The notes below the pieces were generated by a model. That model was not told the origin of the DNA, ran no database searches, and saw only the letters and a program-made list of their open reading frames with translations. Positions 1 to 9,838 of a DNA stretch of 64,000 nucleotides are shown here, piece by piece. Each line of letters starts with the position of its first letter. Position 1 is the first letter of the stretch. Source of the stretch: Acidicapsa ligni (GTDB lineage: Bacteria; Acidobacteriota; Terriglobia; Terriglobales; Acidobacteriaceae); contig NZ_JAGSYG010000006.1 of the NCBI RefSeq assembly GCF_025685655.1, positions 226,244-290,243 on the forward strand. The letters run 5' to 3'. The translations under genes were made by a program, and so were the position numbers.

Positions 1-782
1 ATGCCCTTACGCTGCGCAAGGGAGCCGACATACAGAACGCGCAACGGCTTTTCTTTGCTCGTAACTTCGCGGCTCGCTGCAATAGGCCGCGGCGTTCCAT
101 AGGGAATAACTACTATTTTCTTGATTTCTCGTGGATATAACTTCAACGTGCTGCGGGTATAACTACTGGCGACCACAATCGTATCTGCCAGTGCTATCTC
201 TTCATCCTTGCGAGCCAATTTCGCTGGGCTGTCGGCGAGAGCATTCAGAGTGCCCTTCCATGCCGGTTGCAGTTCCGCTTCTTCAATGGCGATTTCACGA
301 TTGGCTCGCCAGTAACCGATAGGCAGGTCATAGATGCAATGAACGCCAAGCTGGCGCGCCTTGCGAAACTGATGCAGCGCTCCGTCTTCATAAGCGTAAA
401 CGCCTCGCAGCCCCTTATATCCAGGCAAGCTGCGAGCGACGAAGCGATCTATGTCCGCATAAACGTTATCGATGGAGAAATAACTTGTCTCAGGCGTAAC
501 GAAATGCCGCTTCCCTGCCCGTATGAGAAAGTTGCGCACTAACTCGCGGAAGGGACGTGTGTGCACTAACTCGGGCGGCAACTGAACGCGAGTGCGGCGC
601 TGCAACATGGCGCGCACGCTGCCCGGAACAAGCTTGGCCAGCGTACTTTCCGGACGCCACAGGATACAGGTATAAAACGCTTCGAGTAACTCTGCCTCGT
701 GCAACGCACTTACTACGGCAGATACATTCGCGTTGCCCGTTGGATGACTGACGATAACCTTTGCTGAAGATTGAGGGCTCAT
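1..782 (-). CDS. Glycosyltransferase family 4-like protein, N-terminal part (cut by window edge)
   Basis: The reverse strand is open from an ATG at 782-780 to the window edge, giving about 260 residues. It starts MSPQSSAKVIVSHPTGNANV, and its visible C-terminal part reads IVVIPYGTPRP followed by VLYVGSLAQRKG. The 'PYG' segment and the 'YVGxLxxRKG' segment are typical of the hinge between the two Rossmann domains of GT-B retaining glycosyltransferases (GT4). The enzyme would transfer a sugar from an activated donor in polysaccharide or glycolipid synthesis; acceptor and donor cannot be told. The C-terminal nucleotide-sugar-binding domain lies outside the window. It is co-directional with guaA upstream, only about 20 bp away. 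Confidence 0.8.
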   Translation of the reverse strand, partial: MSPQSSAKVIVSHPTGNANVSAVVSALHEAELLEAFYTCILWRPESTLAKLVPGSVRAMLQRRTRVQLPPELVHTRPFRELVRNFLIRAGKRHFVTPETSYFSIDNVYADIDRFVARSLPGYKGLRGVYAYEDGALHQFRKARQLGVHCIYDLPIGYWRANREIAIEEAELQPAWKGTLNALADSPAKLARKDEEIALADTIVVASSYTRSTLKLYPREIKKIVVIPYGTPRPIAASREVTSKEKPLRVLYVGSLAQRKG

Positions 783-801
783 GCTCTCCGGGGCCACTGC
801 G

Positions 802-2421
802 TTACTCCCACTCAATTGTGCCGGGTGGCTTGGACGTGATGTCATAGACGACGCGATTGATGCCACGCACTTCATTCACGATGCGGCTGGATATGCGCTT
901 GAGCACTTCGTAAGGCAACGGCACCCAGTCCGCTGTCATGCCATCTTCAGAATGTACGGCTCGAACCGCGCAGGTATTGGCATACGTGCGTTGATCGCCC
1001 ATCACGCCGACGCTCTGCACCGGTAGCAGCACGGCAAAGCTCTGCCAGATTTTCGTGTAAAGTCCAGCCGCCTTGATCTCGCTGACGACGACTTCATCCG
1101 CTTCCTGAAGAATGGCAACACGCTCGGCAGTAACTTCTCCAAGGATGCGAACAGCGAGGCCTGGGCCGGGGAACGGCTGGCGACCGAGGATATCTTCCGG
1201 CATGCCGAGATCGCGGCCAATGCGTCGGACCTCATCCTTGAAAAGATCGCGCAGAGGCTCAATCAGTTTCATCTTCATCGTTTCAGGCAGACCGCCGACG
1301 TTGTGATGACTCTTGATCGTCTGCGATGGGCCACGCACGCTGGATGACTCGATCACATCGGGATAAAGCGTGCCTTGAACAAGCCAATCGACCCCGCCCG
1401 ATTGCTCCGCGATGCGAGCAGCCTCATCGTCAAAGACAGCGATAAATTCGCGACCGATGATCTTGCGCTTGGTCTCTGGATCCGTCACACCGGCCAGTTT
1501 GGCCAGAAAGCGCTCGCTCGAATCGACAGGCACAAGATTCAGGCCGAGCTTGCCGCGCAGATTTTGTGTGACCTGCGTGAACTCGTTCTTACGCAGAACT
1601 CCATTGTTCACAAAGACACACGTCAACTGATCGCCAATAGCGCGATGCACCAGGACCGCAGCCACGGACGAATCCACGCCACCCGACAGCGCGCAGAGAA
1701 CGTGGCCTTTGCCAACCTTCTCGCGAATCGCGGCCACGGTGGACTCGATAAAGTGCGAGGGTGTCCAGTCGCCCTTGGCTCCACAGAGGTTGAAGACAAA
1801 GTTGCGGATAAGCTGCGGCCCAAGCGGGGTATGATGCACCTCGGGATGAAACTGCACGGCCCATATCTTCGCGGATTCATTGGCAATACCTGCCAGTGCA
1901 TTCGAGGTGACAGCAGTCCGGTGAAAGCCCGCTGGAAGTTCGAGGGCCTCGTCGCCGTGGCTCATCCAGACCTGAATCGTCGGGGGCAGATCGGCAAAAA
2001 GCGGCGACTTCGGGTCTTCGATCGTGACCTCGGCGTGACCGTATTCGCGCTTGCTCGCCGGAACGACCTTGCCGCCAAGATGGTAGGCGATGAACTGCAA
2101 TCCGTAGCAGATACCGAGCGTGGGAAGGCCAAGCTGCAGGATGGCGGGATCGGCATTGGGAGCGTCAGCGTCATACACCGACGATGGTCCGCCGGAAAGA
2201 ATAATGCCGATCGGCGAATATGCCAGAATCTCCGCAATCGAGGCCGTACAGGGAAGAACGGCTGAGAAGACGTTCTGTTCACGAATGCGGCGCGCGATGA
2301 GTTGCGTGTACTGCGAGCCGAAATCCAGGATGACTATGCTTTGGGTGTCCACTCCATAGTTTGGCAGGACGACGGTAGGGGTGGCAAGCGGTTTTGGCAG
2401 TTCGAGCGCCCGGCAACTCAT
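802..2421 (-). CDS. guaA: GMP synthase (glutamine-hydrolysing)
   Basis: Converts XMP to GMP with ATP and glutamine, the last step of guanine nucleotide synthesis in the cytoplasm. The N-terminal class I glutamine amidotransferase domain begins at [18 protein letters not shown] and carries the nucleophile in GICYGLQ, with the HPEVHHT triad segment later. The ATP pyrophosphatase domain has the PP-loop [10 protein letters not shown]. The C-terminal dimerisation domain ends in the family signature KPPGTIEWE. Length (about 539 aa) fits the family. I chose ATG 2421; an in-frame GTG at 2436 is possible, and neither has a clear Shine-Dalgarno site. Housekeeping gene without oddities. Confidence 0.97.
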   Translation of the reverse strand: MSCRALELPKPLATPTVVLPNYGVDTQSIVILDFGSQYTQLIARRIREQNVFSAVLPCTASIAEILAYSPIGIILSGGPSSVYDADAPNADPAILQLGLPTLGICYGLQFIAYHLGGKVVPASKREYGHAEVTIEDPKSPLFADLPPTIQVWMSHGDEALELPAGFHRTAVTSNALAGIANESAKIWAVQFHPEVHHTPLGPQLIRNFVFNLCGAKGDWTPSHFIESTVAAIREKVGKGHVLCALSGGVDSSVAAVLVHRAIGDQLTCVFVNNGVLRKNEFTQVTQNLRGKLGLNLVPVDSSERFLAKLAGVTDPETKRKIIGREFIAVFDDEAARIAEQSGGVDWLVQGTLYPDVIESSSVRGPSQTIKSHHNVGGLPETMKMKLIEPLRDLFKDEVRRIGRDLGMPEDILGRQPFPGPGLAVRILGEVTAERVAILQEADEVVVSEIKAAGLYTKIWQSFAVLLPVQSVGVMGDQRTYANTCAVRAVHSEDGMTADWVPLPYEVLKRISSRIVNEVRGINRVVYDITSKPPGTIEWE

Positions 2422-2562
2422 TCGCAGGGAATACACGACTGTGCGTTATTCTGATATCAACTGGTTGCCTGGACGCATAAAGCAACCCAGACCCGCTTGA
2501 AGAAAAGCTGGTTTCGATCTGGTGACGTTGTTCCCCCAACAGTAAAGCGAGATCCCTGACCA

Positions 2563-3717
2563 ATGTTTGCCTGGCTTTCCCATTTCCGCCTCCGCCGCAT
2601 CATCACCAGTAACCGGTTCATTCCCGAGGTGGATGGGTTCCGGTTCCTTGCTATTTTTATGGTGATTGCTTCGCATGTATTTGTGCAGATTAACCCGCCA
2701 ATCGGTACCGGCCTCTTCCCAACGCTCTTTCATCGCGCGGTAGAACATGGCAAGATCGGCGTCTGCCTTTTCTTCACAATCAGCGGATTTATCCTCGCGC
2801 TTCCCTTTGCGCGCCATAATTTACTCGACGCCAAGCCGGTCAAATTGAGCAGCTATTTCAAGCGCAGGCTGACCCGTCTGGAGCCGCCCTATGTGCTGGC
2901 GATGCTGGTGCGCTTTCCGATGGTGGCTTTCTATAAACATGCCGCCGTTGGAGCCGTAGCCGTACATCTGCTGGCCTCGCTCTTCTATGTGCATAGCCTG
3001 GTTTACAACCAATACTCCACGATCAACCCGCCTGCGTGGTCGTTGGAGATTGAGGTGCAGTTCTACATCCTGGCGCCACTCCTGGCTGCGGTTTTCTATG
3101 TGCGGCCTGCGATCCTGCGAAGACTGATTCTTGTAGTCGCAATACTCGCAGCAGACTATGGATCGCACGCCTGGATTAATCCGGAGAGCCGTGTTGCACT
3201 GACGTTACTGGCGTTTTCGCAATTCTTTCTGGCCGGTTTTCTCTTGTGTGAAATTTATCTCTCGCAGAGTCATCCCAAACTGCCCCGTGTTTGCTGGGAT
3301 CTGCTCGGCCTCGTCGCGCTGGGCTGGATTCTCTTCGGGACAAATTATCAGATCTATATGCTGGTTCTGCCCTTCGCGACAATCCTGTTGTATCTGGCGG
3401 GCTTTCACGGATGGGCGGTACGCGCTTTCTTCGCCTTCCCAGCCGTCAGCATCATCGGCGGCATGTGCTACAGCCTCTATCTCACGCATACGCTGGTGCT
3501 TACTGGAGTTGCAATACTGCTGGGGCACATGCACATGGCACGTTTGCCTATCTGGATAGGAACACCTGCAATTTTTGCCTTGAGCTTTGCAGCAACGCTT
3601 GCGATAGGAACGATCTTCTTCGTCCTGATTGAGCGCCCCTGCATGGATCCCGAATGGCCGCAAAAGCTCGCGCGCAAATTCAAAGGAACAGGCAAAGCAG
3701 ATATCGTCCGCACCTAG
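2563..3717 (+). CDS. Acyltransferase family 3 membrane protein (OafA/YrhL-like)
   Basis: A 384-residue polytopic membrane protein. Near the N-terminus it has the family's conserved segment 'IPEVDGFRFLAIFMVIASHVF', with R and H in the usual places. This is followed by many hydrophobic segments, and the centre contains 'WSLEIEVQFY', the second family motif. Members transfer acetyl or other acyl groups from cytoplasmic donors to sugars of O-antigen, exopolysaccharide or glycans. The substrate here is unknown. It is transcribed divergently from guaA; a glycosyltransferase lies just beyond guaA, so a role in envelope glycans is possible. Confidence 0.85.
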   Translation: MFAWLSHFRLRRIITSNRFIPEVDGFRFLAIFMVIASHVFVQINPPIGTGLFPTLFHRAVEHGKIGVCLFFTISGFILALPFARHNLLDAKPVKLSSYFKRRLTRLEPPYVLAMLVRFPMVAFYKHAAVGAVAVHLLASLFYVHSLVYNQYSTINPPAWSLEIEVQFYILAPLLAAVFYVRPAILRRLILVVAILAADYGSHAWINPESRVALTLLAFSQFFLAGFLLCEIYLSQSHPKLPRVCWDLLGLVALGWILFGTNYQIYMLVLPFATILLYLAGFHGWAVRAFFAFPAVSIIGGMCYSLYLTHTLVLTGVAILLGHMHMARLPIWIGTPAIFALSFAATLAIGTIFFVLIERPCMDPEWPQKLARKFKGTGKADIVRT

Positions 3718-3736
3718 GAAGTTCCTGTCAGAGCCT

Positions 3737-4696
3737 TTACCCGCGATAATGCTGGCGAAGGCTCTGATAGGACTTAAGGCGGACAATCTGGAAAAGATCG
3801 TTGGCGATCAGGTACAGGATTCCAATCACAACGTAGAGATTGTTCATCGTGCCTTGCCCGAACTGATCGCTAAATGGCAGCGGCGCGGCGCAAAAGACCA
3901 TCGCCAGGATAATCAGCGCGATCCGTACGATGCTCATCACCAGGTTGACCTCGGCCAGCTTGCTTGAGAGCGACTTGCCGAGACGGAAGCTGCGACCAAT
4001 CGCGGCCACAAGTGAACAATTTTCCTCGACCAACAACACCGGAACGATGCCCACGATCCAACTGGTAAAAGCCCAAGCAGTAAACAAGCCCAGCGAAATG
4101 ACAATGACCCAGCAAAGATATCCGAGCAGATCGGGATTGACGGTCGTCGTCAGATGCGTAGCGGCGGCCCAGGAAACTCCGCGAAACCAGAGATAGAAGA
4201 AACCAAGCTCCGCGACCAGCCACAATCCCTGCGCCAGGATGATGCCCGGGAGATGCCGAGAGAACGTGCTTTTTGCCCCGCCATTCAGCCCGTTCATGCG
4301 ATGCAATACCAGCGAACGGCCCAACCCGGAAACCATTGCCCACACAAGAATCGCCACCGGCACCAGCCAGTGCAGAACCGCAATCACCTCGGGCAGATAA
4401 AGCGACGCAGCGTTGGCGAGAATCACCGAAGAACGCCAGGGATTCTGGCCGTCAAGACGATCGAGCCCTGCGCTTTCCGGGGGAATTTTGATGAGGATTT
4501 GCTGCGCCTGAATCCGAAGAATATAGAGAAACGGTATCCCAAAGAGCCAGCGCCAGCCCACCTCGATGGCGACCAGGGATGGATGGCTCCACGCAAAGCC
4601 CATGAAGCTCACAATGTTCTGAGTCGCGCGCAGCTTCCGCATATCTGACTGCGAAGGAATGTCGCCGCGATGGCCGGATGCGGAGAGAGAATTCAT
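3737..4696 (-). CDS. Multi-spanning membrane protein of unknown function
   Basis: About 319 residues with roughly six hydrophobic segments (for example around LYLPEVIAVLHWLVPVAILV and GYLCWVIVISLGLFTAWAF). I recognise no catalytic motif. The ATG at 4696 is preferred to the longer TTG start at 4744 because the extra residues are polar and atypical. The gene ends 20 bp from the convergent acyltransferase and follows leuS on the same strand with a gap of about 115 bp. Function unknown. Confidence 0.7.
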   Translation of the reverse strand: MNSLSASGHRGDIPSQSDMRKLRATQNIVSFMGFAWSHPSLVAIEVGWRWLFGIPFLYILRIQAQQILIKIPPESAGLDRLDGQNPWRSSVILANAASLYLPEVIAVLHWLVPVAILVWAMVSGLGRSLVLHRMNGLNGGAKSTFSRHLPGIILAQGLWLVAELGFFYLWFRGVSWAAATHLTTTVNPDLLGYLCWVIVISLGLFTAWAFTSWIVGIVPVLLVEENCSLVAAIGRSFRLGKSLSSKLAEVNLVMSIVRIALIILAMVFCAAPLPFSDQFGQGTMNNLYVVIGILYLIANDLFQIVRLKSYQSLRQHYRG

Positions 4697-4812
4697 CTTG
4701 CCCCGAAATTCCTGAAACGGTGATTCGGAGCCTCTGCGCCCCAATTCCTCGCATGCGGATACTGAAACGCCGACCGCCCCAGTATCCGCACGACAATACC
4801 TACTTCACGACA

Positions 4813-7383
4813 CTACTTAACAACCAGATTGACCAGCTTTCCCGGCACCACGATGATCTTCACCGGAGTCTTGCCCGCAAGCCACTCCACCACTTTTTCA
4901 TCAGACAGGGCCGAGGCTTCAAGCATAGCCTTATCTGCTCCCGCAGGCAGACGCACCAGCGCGCGCAGCTTGCCATTTACTTGAACAGGGACCTCGATTT
5001 CATCCTCCCGGGCGAGATCGGCATTGGAAACCGGCCAGGGCTCGCGCAGAACTTCGCTGGTCTCGCCCAGTTCCGACCAGAGTTCAGCCGTGAGGAACGG
5101 AGCGAACGGAGCGAGCAGCAGGACAAGCGAACGCAACAGCTCCGCCACAACCGCAGGCGGCACTTCGCCGGAGACGATCTGCGCCTCAGCCGCATAGTAT
5201 TCATTCACCAGTTCCATAATCGCTGCAATGGAAGTGTTGAAATGCCAGCGGCCAGCGAAGTCCTGCGTGATCTTGGCAATGGTCTGGTGCAGCTTGCGAA
5301 GCAACGCGAGCGAAGCCCCGGTTGAGACTTCTGCAGCAGTTGCATCCGTAGAATTAAAAGCTGTGCCGACTTCGCCTTTATGCACGCTGATCGCAACCGG
5401 CGCAAAGCGATTCACAAAGCGAAAGACGCGGCCCAGGAAGCGGCTTATGCCCGCAACACCATCTTCCTGCCAGTCCAGATCGCGATCCGGTGGAGCAGCA
5501 AAAAGCGCATACATGCGCGTCGCATCGGCTCCGTAGCGCGCCACCATATCGTCCGGCGAAACCACGTTGCCCTTGGACTTTGACATCTTCGCGCCGTCTT
5601 TGATTACCATGCCCTGCGTAAACAGTCGGCGCGCCGGTTCGTCGTTGGTAATAAGGCCAAGATCGCGCATCACCTTTGTGAAGAAGCGCGAGTAGATCAG
5701 ATGCAGAATGGCGTGTTCGACGCCGCCGATGTACTGATCAATCGGGAACCAGTACTGCGCCTTCGCCGGATCGTATGGCGCTTCGCTATTCTGCGGATCG
5801 GTATAGCGGTAAAAATACCAGCTTGAATCGACAAACGTGTCCATCGTATCGGTCTCACGCGTTGCAGGACCTCCACATTTCGGGCACGTCGTGTTGAGAA
5901 AGCTGGGCACGCGGCTGAGCGGCGATCCGCCTTCCTGCGTGATCTCGATCTGCTCCGGCAACAATACCGGCAACTGATCGTCCGGAACAGGAACCAGCCC
6001 ATCGACAGGGCAGTTGATCATCGGGATAGGCGTACCCCAATAACGCTGGCGGCTTACGCCCCAGTCCTTGAGCCGGAAGGTGACGGTAGGCTCGCCAAAG
6101 CCTCCTCTGACTGCAATCTGCTGCAAGGCTATCTGTGCCTCTTCGCACGTGTAGTCGTCGAACTCACCTGAGTTGATCAGCACTCCATCTTCTGAGACGA
6201 AAGGCAGCACTGCCTCTTCGGCATCGGCTGATTCAGGATTCGCGACCGGTCGAATAACCGGGCGAATCTCCAAGCCGTACTTGGTCGCAAATTCAAAATC
6301 GCGTTCGTCGTGCGCTGGCACGCTCATGATCGCGCCGGTGCCGTAATCCATGAGGATGTAGTTAGCGACCCAGATCGGCACCCGCTCCTGGTTATAGGGA
6401 TTAAGTGCGTAATACCCGGTAAAGACGCCGTGCTTCTCAATCGCTCCAAGATCGCCCGACTCGCGGGCCTTCTTCTGCTGATCGATGAGCGCATTGACTT
6501 CATGCAGCAACATTCCATTGGTTGCAGTGAGGCTCGCGACCAGCGGATGCTCAGGCGCAAGCTGTACACTCGTGGCGCCAAAGATCGTGTCAACGCGCGT
6601 AGTGAAGACGCGGATTTTCTCTGCGGCTGCGCCGGGCTCGTGAGTGCCGCCTTCTAGTGTGAAGTCGACTTCCGTGCCTTCGCTGCGGCCAATCCAGTTG
6701 CGCTGCATGGTGCGAACTTTTTCAGGCCAGCCGTCGAGTTGGTCGAGACCTTCGAGCAGTTCCTGCGCATAAGCCGTGATGCGATAGAACCACTGCTCAA
6801 GGTTGCGCTGCTGGACGATGTTGTCCTCATGGCGCCAGCAGCAGCCGTTCACGACCTGCTCATTCGCAAGCACCGTCGCGCAGAGCGAACACCAGTTCAC
6901 CTTGCTCTGCTTGCGGTAGACAAGCCCCTTCTCATACATGCGTAGGAAGAACCACTGGTTCCAGCGGTAGTAGTCAGGCAGGCAGGTCGTAACTTCGTTG
7001 GCCCAGTCGTAGGCCAATCCGAGGCGCTGCATCTGGCGCTTCATGGCGGCGATATTCTGCAGCGTCCACTGGCGCGGAGGAGTGTTATTTTTCAGCGCAG
7101 CATTTTCCGCCGGCAGTCCGAATGCGTCCCAGCCCATCGGGTGCAGCACGTTGTAACCCTGCATCCACATGTAGCGGGCAAGGGCGTCGCCAATCGAATA
7201 GTTGCGCACATGGCCCATGTGCAACTGGCCACTAGGATAGGGCAACATTTCGAGCACGTAGTACTTAGGCTTGGGCGTACCTGCCGGTTCCGCTGAATAG
7301 AGCGCCGGATTGGCCGCCCAAATATCCTGCCAGCGAGGCTCGATCGTCGCCGGGGTGTAACGAATCTCTTTTTCTTCCGCCAT
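4813..7383 (-). CDS. leuS: Leucyl-tRNA synthetase
   Basis: Class Ia aminoacyl-tRNA synthetase that charges tRNA-Leu. Visible signatures: the HIGH-type motif in PYPSGQLHMGHVRNYSIGD, an editing (CP1) domain containing RDFEFATKYG, a zinc-binding-like CPKCGG, and the KMSKSKGN loop. The tail 'VQVNGKLRALVRLPAG' is the usual C-terminal domain. At 856 aa it matches bacterial LeuRS. The ATG at 7383 gives MAEEKEIRYTPATIEPRWQ, a standard N-terminus. Confidence 0.98.
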   Translation of the reverse strand: MAEEKEIRYTPATIEPRWQDIWAANPALYSAEPAGTPKPKYYVLEMLPYPSGQLHMGHVRNYSIGDALARYMWMQGYNVLHPMGWDAFGLPAENAALKNNTPPRQWTLQNIAAMKRQMQRLGLAYDWANEVTTCLPDYYRWNQWFFLRMYEKGLVYRKQSKVNWCSLCATVLANEQVVNGCCWRHEDNIVQQRNLEQWFYRITAYAQELLEGLDQLDGWPEKVRTMQRNWIGRSEGTEVDFTLEGGTHEPGAAAEKIRVFTTRVDTIFGATSVQLAPEHPLVASLTATNGMLLHEVNALIDQQKKARESGDLGAIEKHGVFTGYYALNPYNQERVPIWVANYILMDYGTGAIMSVPAHDERDFEFATKYGLEIRPVIRPVANPESADAEEAVLPFVSEDGVLINSGEFDDYTCEEAQIALQQIAVRGGFGEPTVTFRLKDWGVSRQRYWGTPIPMINCPVDGLVPVPDDQLPVLLPEQIEITQEGGSPLSRVPSFLNTTCPKCGGPATRETDTMDTFVDSSWYFYRYTDPQNSEAPYDPAKAQYWFPIDQYIGGVEHAILHLIYSRFFTKVMRDLGLITNDEPARRLFTQGMVIKDGAKMSKSKGNVVSPDDMVARYGADATRMYALFAAPPDRDLDWQEDGVAGISRFLGRVFRFVNRFAPVAISVHKGEVGTAFNSTDATAAEVSTGASLALLRKLHQTIAKITQDFAGRWHFNTSIAAIMELVNEYYAAEAQIVSGEVPPAVVAELLRSLVLLLAPFAPFLTAELWSELGETSEVLREPWPVSNADLAREDEIEVPVQVNGKLRALVRLPAGADKAMLEASALSDEKVVEWLAGKTPVKIIVVPGKLVNLVVK

Positions 7384-7803
7384 AAGTCTCTAGTTTAAAC
7401 GGGCGGAGAAGATGAGCCAATTTGAAAGAATTTCCGGCACTTTCCGGCACTGGATCAGTCCACAAAACAGCACAGCAATTCCGAACTTTGTTCCCGCCCT
7501 TGCCTCAGCCGTTGATTAGCTTTTGCAGTTGCCCTTGCAGCTCTGGCTGTCATTCCCGAAGGGAATCTGCTTCTCCCGTTTCCCACCCAAGGACAATCAC
7601 TAACCCAAAACCAAATCTCTGCGCTGAACTCAAAAACGACACAAGACAACATCAACCAATCTCAACAGTTGTATTGGAAAACCCACGATCACAAATCGCA
7701 GATTGAATTCAGCACAGAAAACCAGCCGAAGTGCATGACCTGGCAGTCACACGCCGCTCTGAAATAAAACTCAAACTCAACCGATAAACCCTTCTTGCAA
7801 GGC
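7384..7803. other. Intergenic region, no convincing gene
   Basis: About 420 bp upstream of leuS. Short open frames here lack ribosome binding sites and family features. It holds one copy of a short palindromic repeat (7552-7566), annotated separately. The leuS promoter must lie here, but I cannot point to a clear -35/-10 pair. Confidence 0.5.
7552..7566. repeat. REP-like palindrome, copy 1
   Basis: The sequence ATTCCCGAAGGGAAT is a 6-bp perfect inverted repeat around GAA. The surrounding text (tgtcattcccgaagggaatc) recurs at 9708-9722, also intergenic. Both copies sit in a 'gttgccnttg' context, so a longer degenerate unit is shared. Confidence 0.6.
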
Positions 7804-8070
7804 TCACCTATGATGAGCAGTTCCGTGATTCATTGGATGATGCGCCGCACGACCAGCCAGGTACGCGACTTGCCGCATCCCCTTGGGCACAGCGAACGCC
7901 GGTGGTTCCGGATAACATTCGTCGCAGAAAGTCCCGTAGCGACTACGACGAACATGGTTTTCGCAGACGTAGTGTTCACACGCAAACGAGCACTCAAAAT
8001 AGCCCGCGCATTTGTGAAGGGGAGTTCCGGCCGGGCTGCAGCCGACGCCGTGGTGCAGACAGGATTCCAT
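7804..8070 (-). CDS. Small Cys/His-rich protein, probable metal binder
   Basis: An 88-residue frame starting at an ATG (8070) with GAGGGTGA just upstream. The protein is rich in spaced Cys and His: CLHHGVGC, HKCAGYFEC, CEHYVCENH and CDECYPEP. This looks like one or two zinc-binding knuckles, which argues that this frame is real although the opposite strand and another minus frame are also open. No family recognised and no neighbour that suggests a role. Confidence 0.5.
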   Translation of the reverse strand: MESCLHHGVGCSPAGTPLHKCAGYFECSFACEHYVCENHVRRSRYGTFCDECYPEPPAFAVPKGMRQVAYLAGRAAHHPMNHGTAHHR

Positions 8071-8297
8071 TTCACCCTCACTTTCAACCACGGCACAAAG
8101 CGTAACATGATTTCAGCGAGAATCCTGACCAAAGTTACTCATTTTTATTACTAATTAGGGATGAGATCAAAAGAAATCTAAAACCCTATAAAAAACCTAA
8201 GAAACCCGAAGATCGTAGCGCCAGGCGCACCGTTGCGCTAAGTCACCTCTCCGGCATCGAGCGAAATATCGGGCGAATAGTTAGGCATTTTTAATTA

Positions 8298-8317
8298 AGT
8301 TCAGTTCAGTTCAGTTC
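8298..8317. repeat. Pentanucleotide microsatellite AGTTC x4
   Basis: Four perfect AGTTC units lie at the 3' end of the endonuclease IV gene (transcribed leftward), the last unit overlapping its stop codon at 8316-8318. Slippage would change the sequence just after the stop, with little effect on the protein. Confidence 0.8.
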
Positions 8318-9179
8318 ACTTCACCAGACTGCGCAACGTGCTTACATTGCGCAAATCATCTCCCGGCTCATCGACAGGAGTTTCAGCAATAAACGCCGAG
8401 TGTGCGAATCGCGGATCATTCAACAGTCGGCGAAAAGGTTCGAGGCCCATCGTGCCTTCGCCGATGTTTTCATGACGATCGAGTTTCGATCCGCGCGCCG
8501 CTTTCGCATCGTTGCAGTGCCAGACGCGAACAGCCTGCGTTCCGATCGTCGACTCGACCAACTGAATCGTTGCCTCATAACCCTCTGGCGAAACGAGATC
8601 GTATCCAGCCACGTGCGTGTGGCAGGTGTCGAGGCACACACCGACAGGAGCGGTGGCCTGCAAGCGGGCAACGAGTTCCGCCACCTGCTCAAAGCTGCCG
8701 CCAAGCGAAAACTCCGCTCCGGCGGTGTTTTCAATAAGAATGTGAAAACCAGTCCCCTGCCAGGGCAATCCGTCAATGGATTCGGTGATGGATTCAGCGG
8801 CAAGCTCCAGCCCGCGATCGCGCGTGAGCCCTTTCCATGAGCCCGGATGCAGCACAAGATATTCCGCGCCAAAAGCCAGCGCGCGCTCGATCTCGCCCCG
8901 GAAGGCGACAATGCTCTTCTGGCGAACTTCCTCGTTCTGGCTGCAGACGTTCACCAGGTAGCTGGTGTGAATGACCAGCGGCCCTACATCAAATTCAGCG
9001 CGCAACGTAGCCATGCGTTTGCACTGCTCCGGAGCAGGCTTGGGTGACTTCCACATGCGTGGGCTCGAGGAAAAAATCTGGAAAGTATTCGCGCCGATTT
9101 CGCGGGCGCGCTCGACTGCAGTCGATGGACCGCCAGCCGTTCCAAGGTGAATGCCGATGCGCTTGACGTTAGCTTGCAT
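8316..9179 (-). CDS. nfo: Deoxyribonuclease IV (AP endonuclease)
   Basis: 287-residue TIM-barrel AP endonuclease of base excision repair. It cleaves 5' of abasic sites and removes blocking 3' groups. It begins RIGIHLGTAGGPSTAVERA and carries family metal-site segments: VIHTSYLVN, LVLHPGS, ENTAG, GVCLDTCHTHVAGYD and HCNDAK, followed by DRHENIGEG near the end. These supply the His/Glu/Asp ligands of the trinuclear zinc centre. Start ATG 9179 is supported by the family N-terminus. Confidence 0.95.
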   Translation of the reverse strand: MQANVKRIGIHLGTAGGPSTAVERAREIGANTFQIFSSSPRMWKSPKPAPEQCKRMATLRAEFDVGPLVIHTSYLVNVCSQNEEVRQKSIVAFRGEIERALAFGAEYLVLHPGSWKGLTRDRGLELAAESITESIDGLPWQGTGFHILIENTAGAEFSLGGSFEQVAELVARLQATAPVGVCLDTCHTHVAGYDLVSPEGYEATIQLVESTIGTQAVRVWHCNDAKAARGSKLDRHENIGEGTMGLEPFRRLLNDPRFAHSAFIAETPVDEPGDDLRNVSTLRSLVK

Positions 9180-9302
9180 AAACTTCAGTTTAATTGGACC
9201 GGCTACGATCTCATCACACGGAATGCATTAGGATTTAACCCCATAGGACAACAGCACTTTAGTAATGATGAAAAAGTACGAATTAGGCATAGAATTTCTT
9301 CC

Positions 9303-9587
9303 ATGTCAGACATGTGCACACAACTTTATCGCCTGATCGTGGACGTAGTTCTGCCGAATCTCAAAGAGATTGAAGCAAGCCTGCTCCGCCAGCAGGCACA
9401 GACCGAGCAACTGCAGGAGAGCCTGGATCAGTTAGGGCTTGAGACGCGAATGCGCTTTGCCGAGATGCGAGCCGATCTCACCTCCTGTCGAATCGAGGTC
9501 GAGGACGCACTGGTAGTCCTGCGCGAACGCGAAGCAGTCGATCCGGACGAAACGCAAACCATCGCCAAAAAGAGCTTGATTCACTAA
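9303..9587 (+). CDS. Small coiled-coil protein of unknown function
   Basis: 94 residues starting MSDMCTQLYRLIVDVVLPNL. A heptad-like stretch rich in Glu, Gln and Leu (residues about 20-80, e.g. ASLLRQQAQTEQLQESLDQL) predicts a coiled coil. An in-frame ATG at 9147 would overlap the divergent nfo gene and reads unnaturally, so the 9303 start is preferred. No homolog recognised. Confidence 0.55.
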   Translation: MSDMCTQLYRLIVDVVLPNLKEIEASLLRQQAQTEQLQESLDQLGLETRMRFAEMRADLTSCRIEVEDALVVLREREAVDPDETQTIAKKSLIH

Positions 9588-9838
9588 ACCCAGGCAAAAG
9601 CAGCAATGGGTGTGTTAACAAACAGCATTCCACTTCTGAACATCGCCTTTGTAGTCTTAGTTGCCCTTGCCTTAGCCGGTGCCGTTGTAGTTGCCGTTCT
9701 GTCTATCATTCCCGAAGGGAATCTGCTGTTAGCTTTTGCTTTGCCTTTCTGTCTGTCATTCACAAAAGCACCACCCCACCAGCCAACACCAAAGCAATCC
9801 AGTAGACTACCCAGCGGCTCTGCTGCGATGATTCGACT
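9588..9838. other. Intergenic repeat-bearing region upstream of nagA
   Basis: About 250 bp of low-complexity text with several 'gttgcc(c/g)tt' and 'gccttagccggtgcc' near-repeats. It includes the second copy of the 15-bp palindrome. I see no convincing gene. Confidence 0.5.
9708..9722. repeat. REP-like palindrome, copy 2
   Basis: The second occurrence of ATTCCCGAAGGGAAT, flanked as at 7552 by a 'tcat' on the left and 'ctgct' on the right. See copy 1. Confidence 0.6.

Noticed and set aside
1375..2265. Long plus-strand open frame of 296 codons
   Set aside because: Lies antisense inside guaA, whose product is certain.
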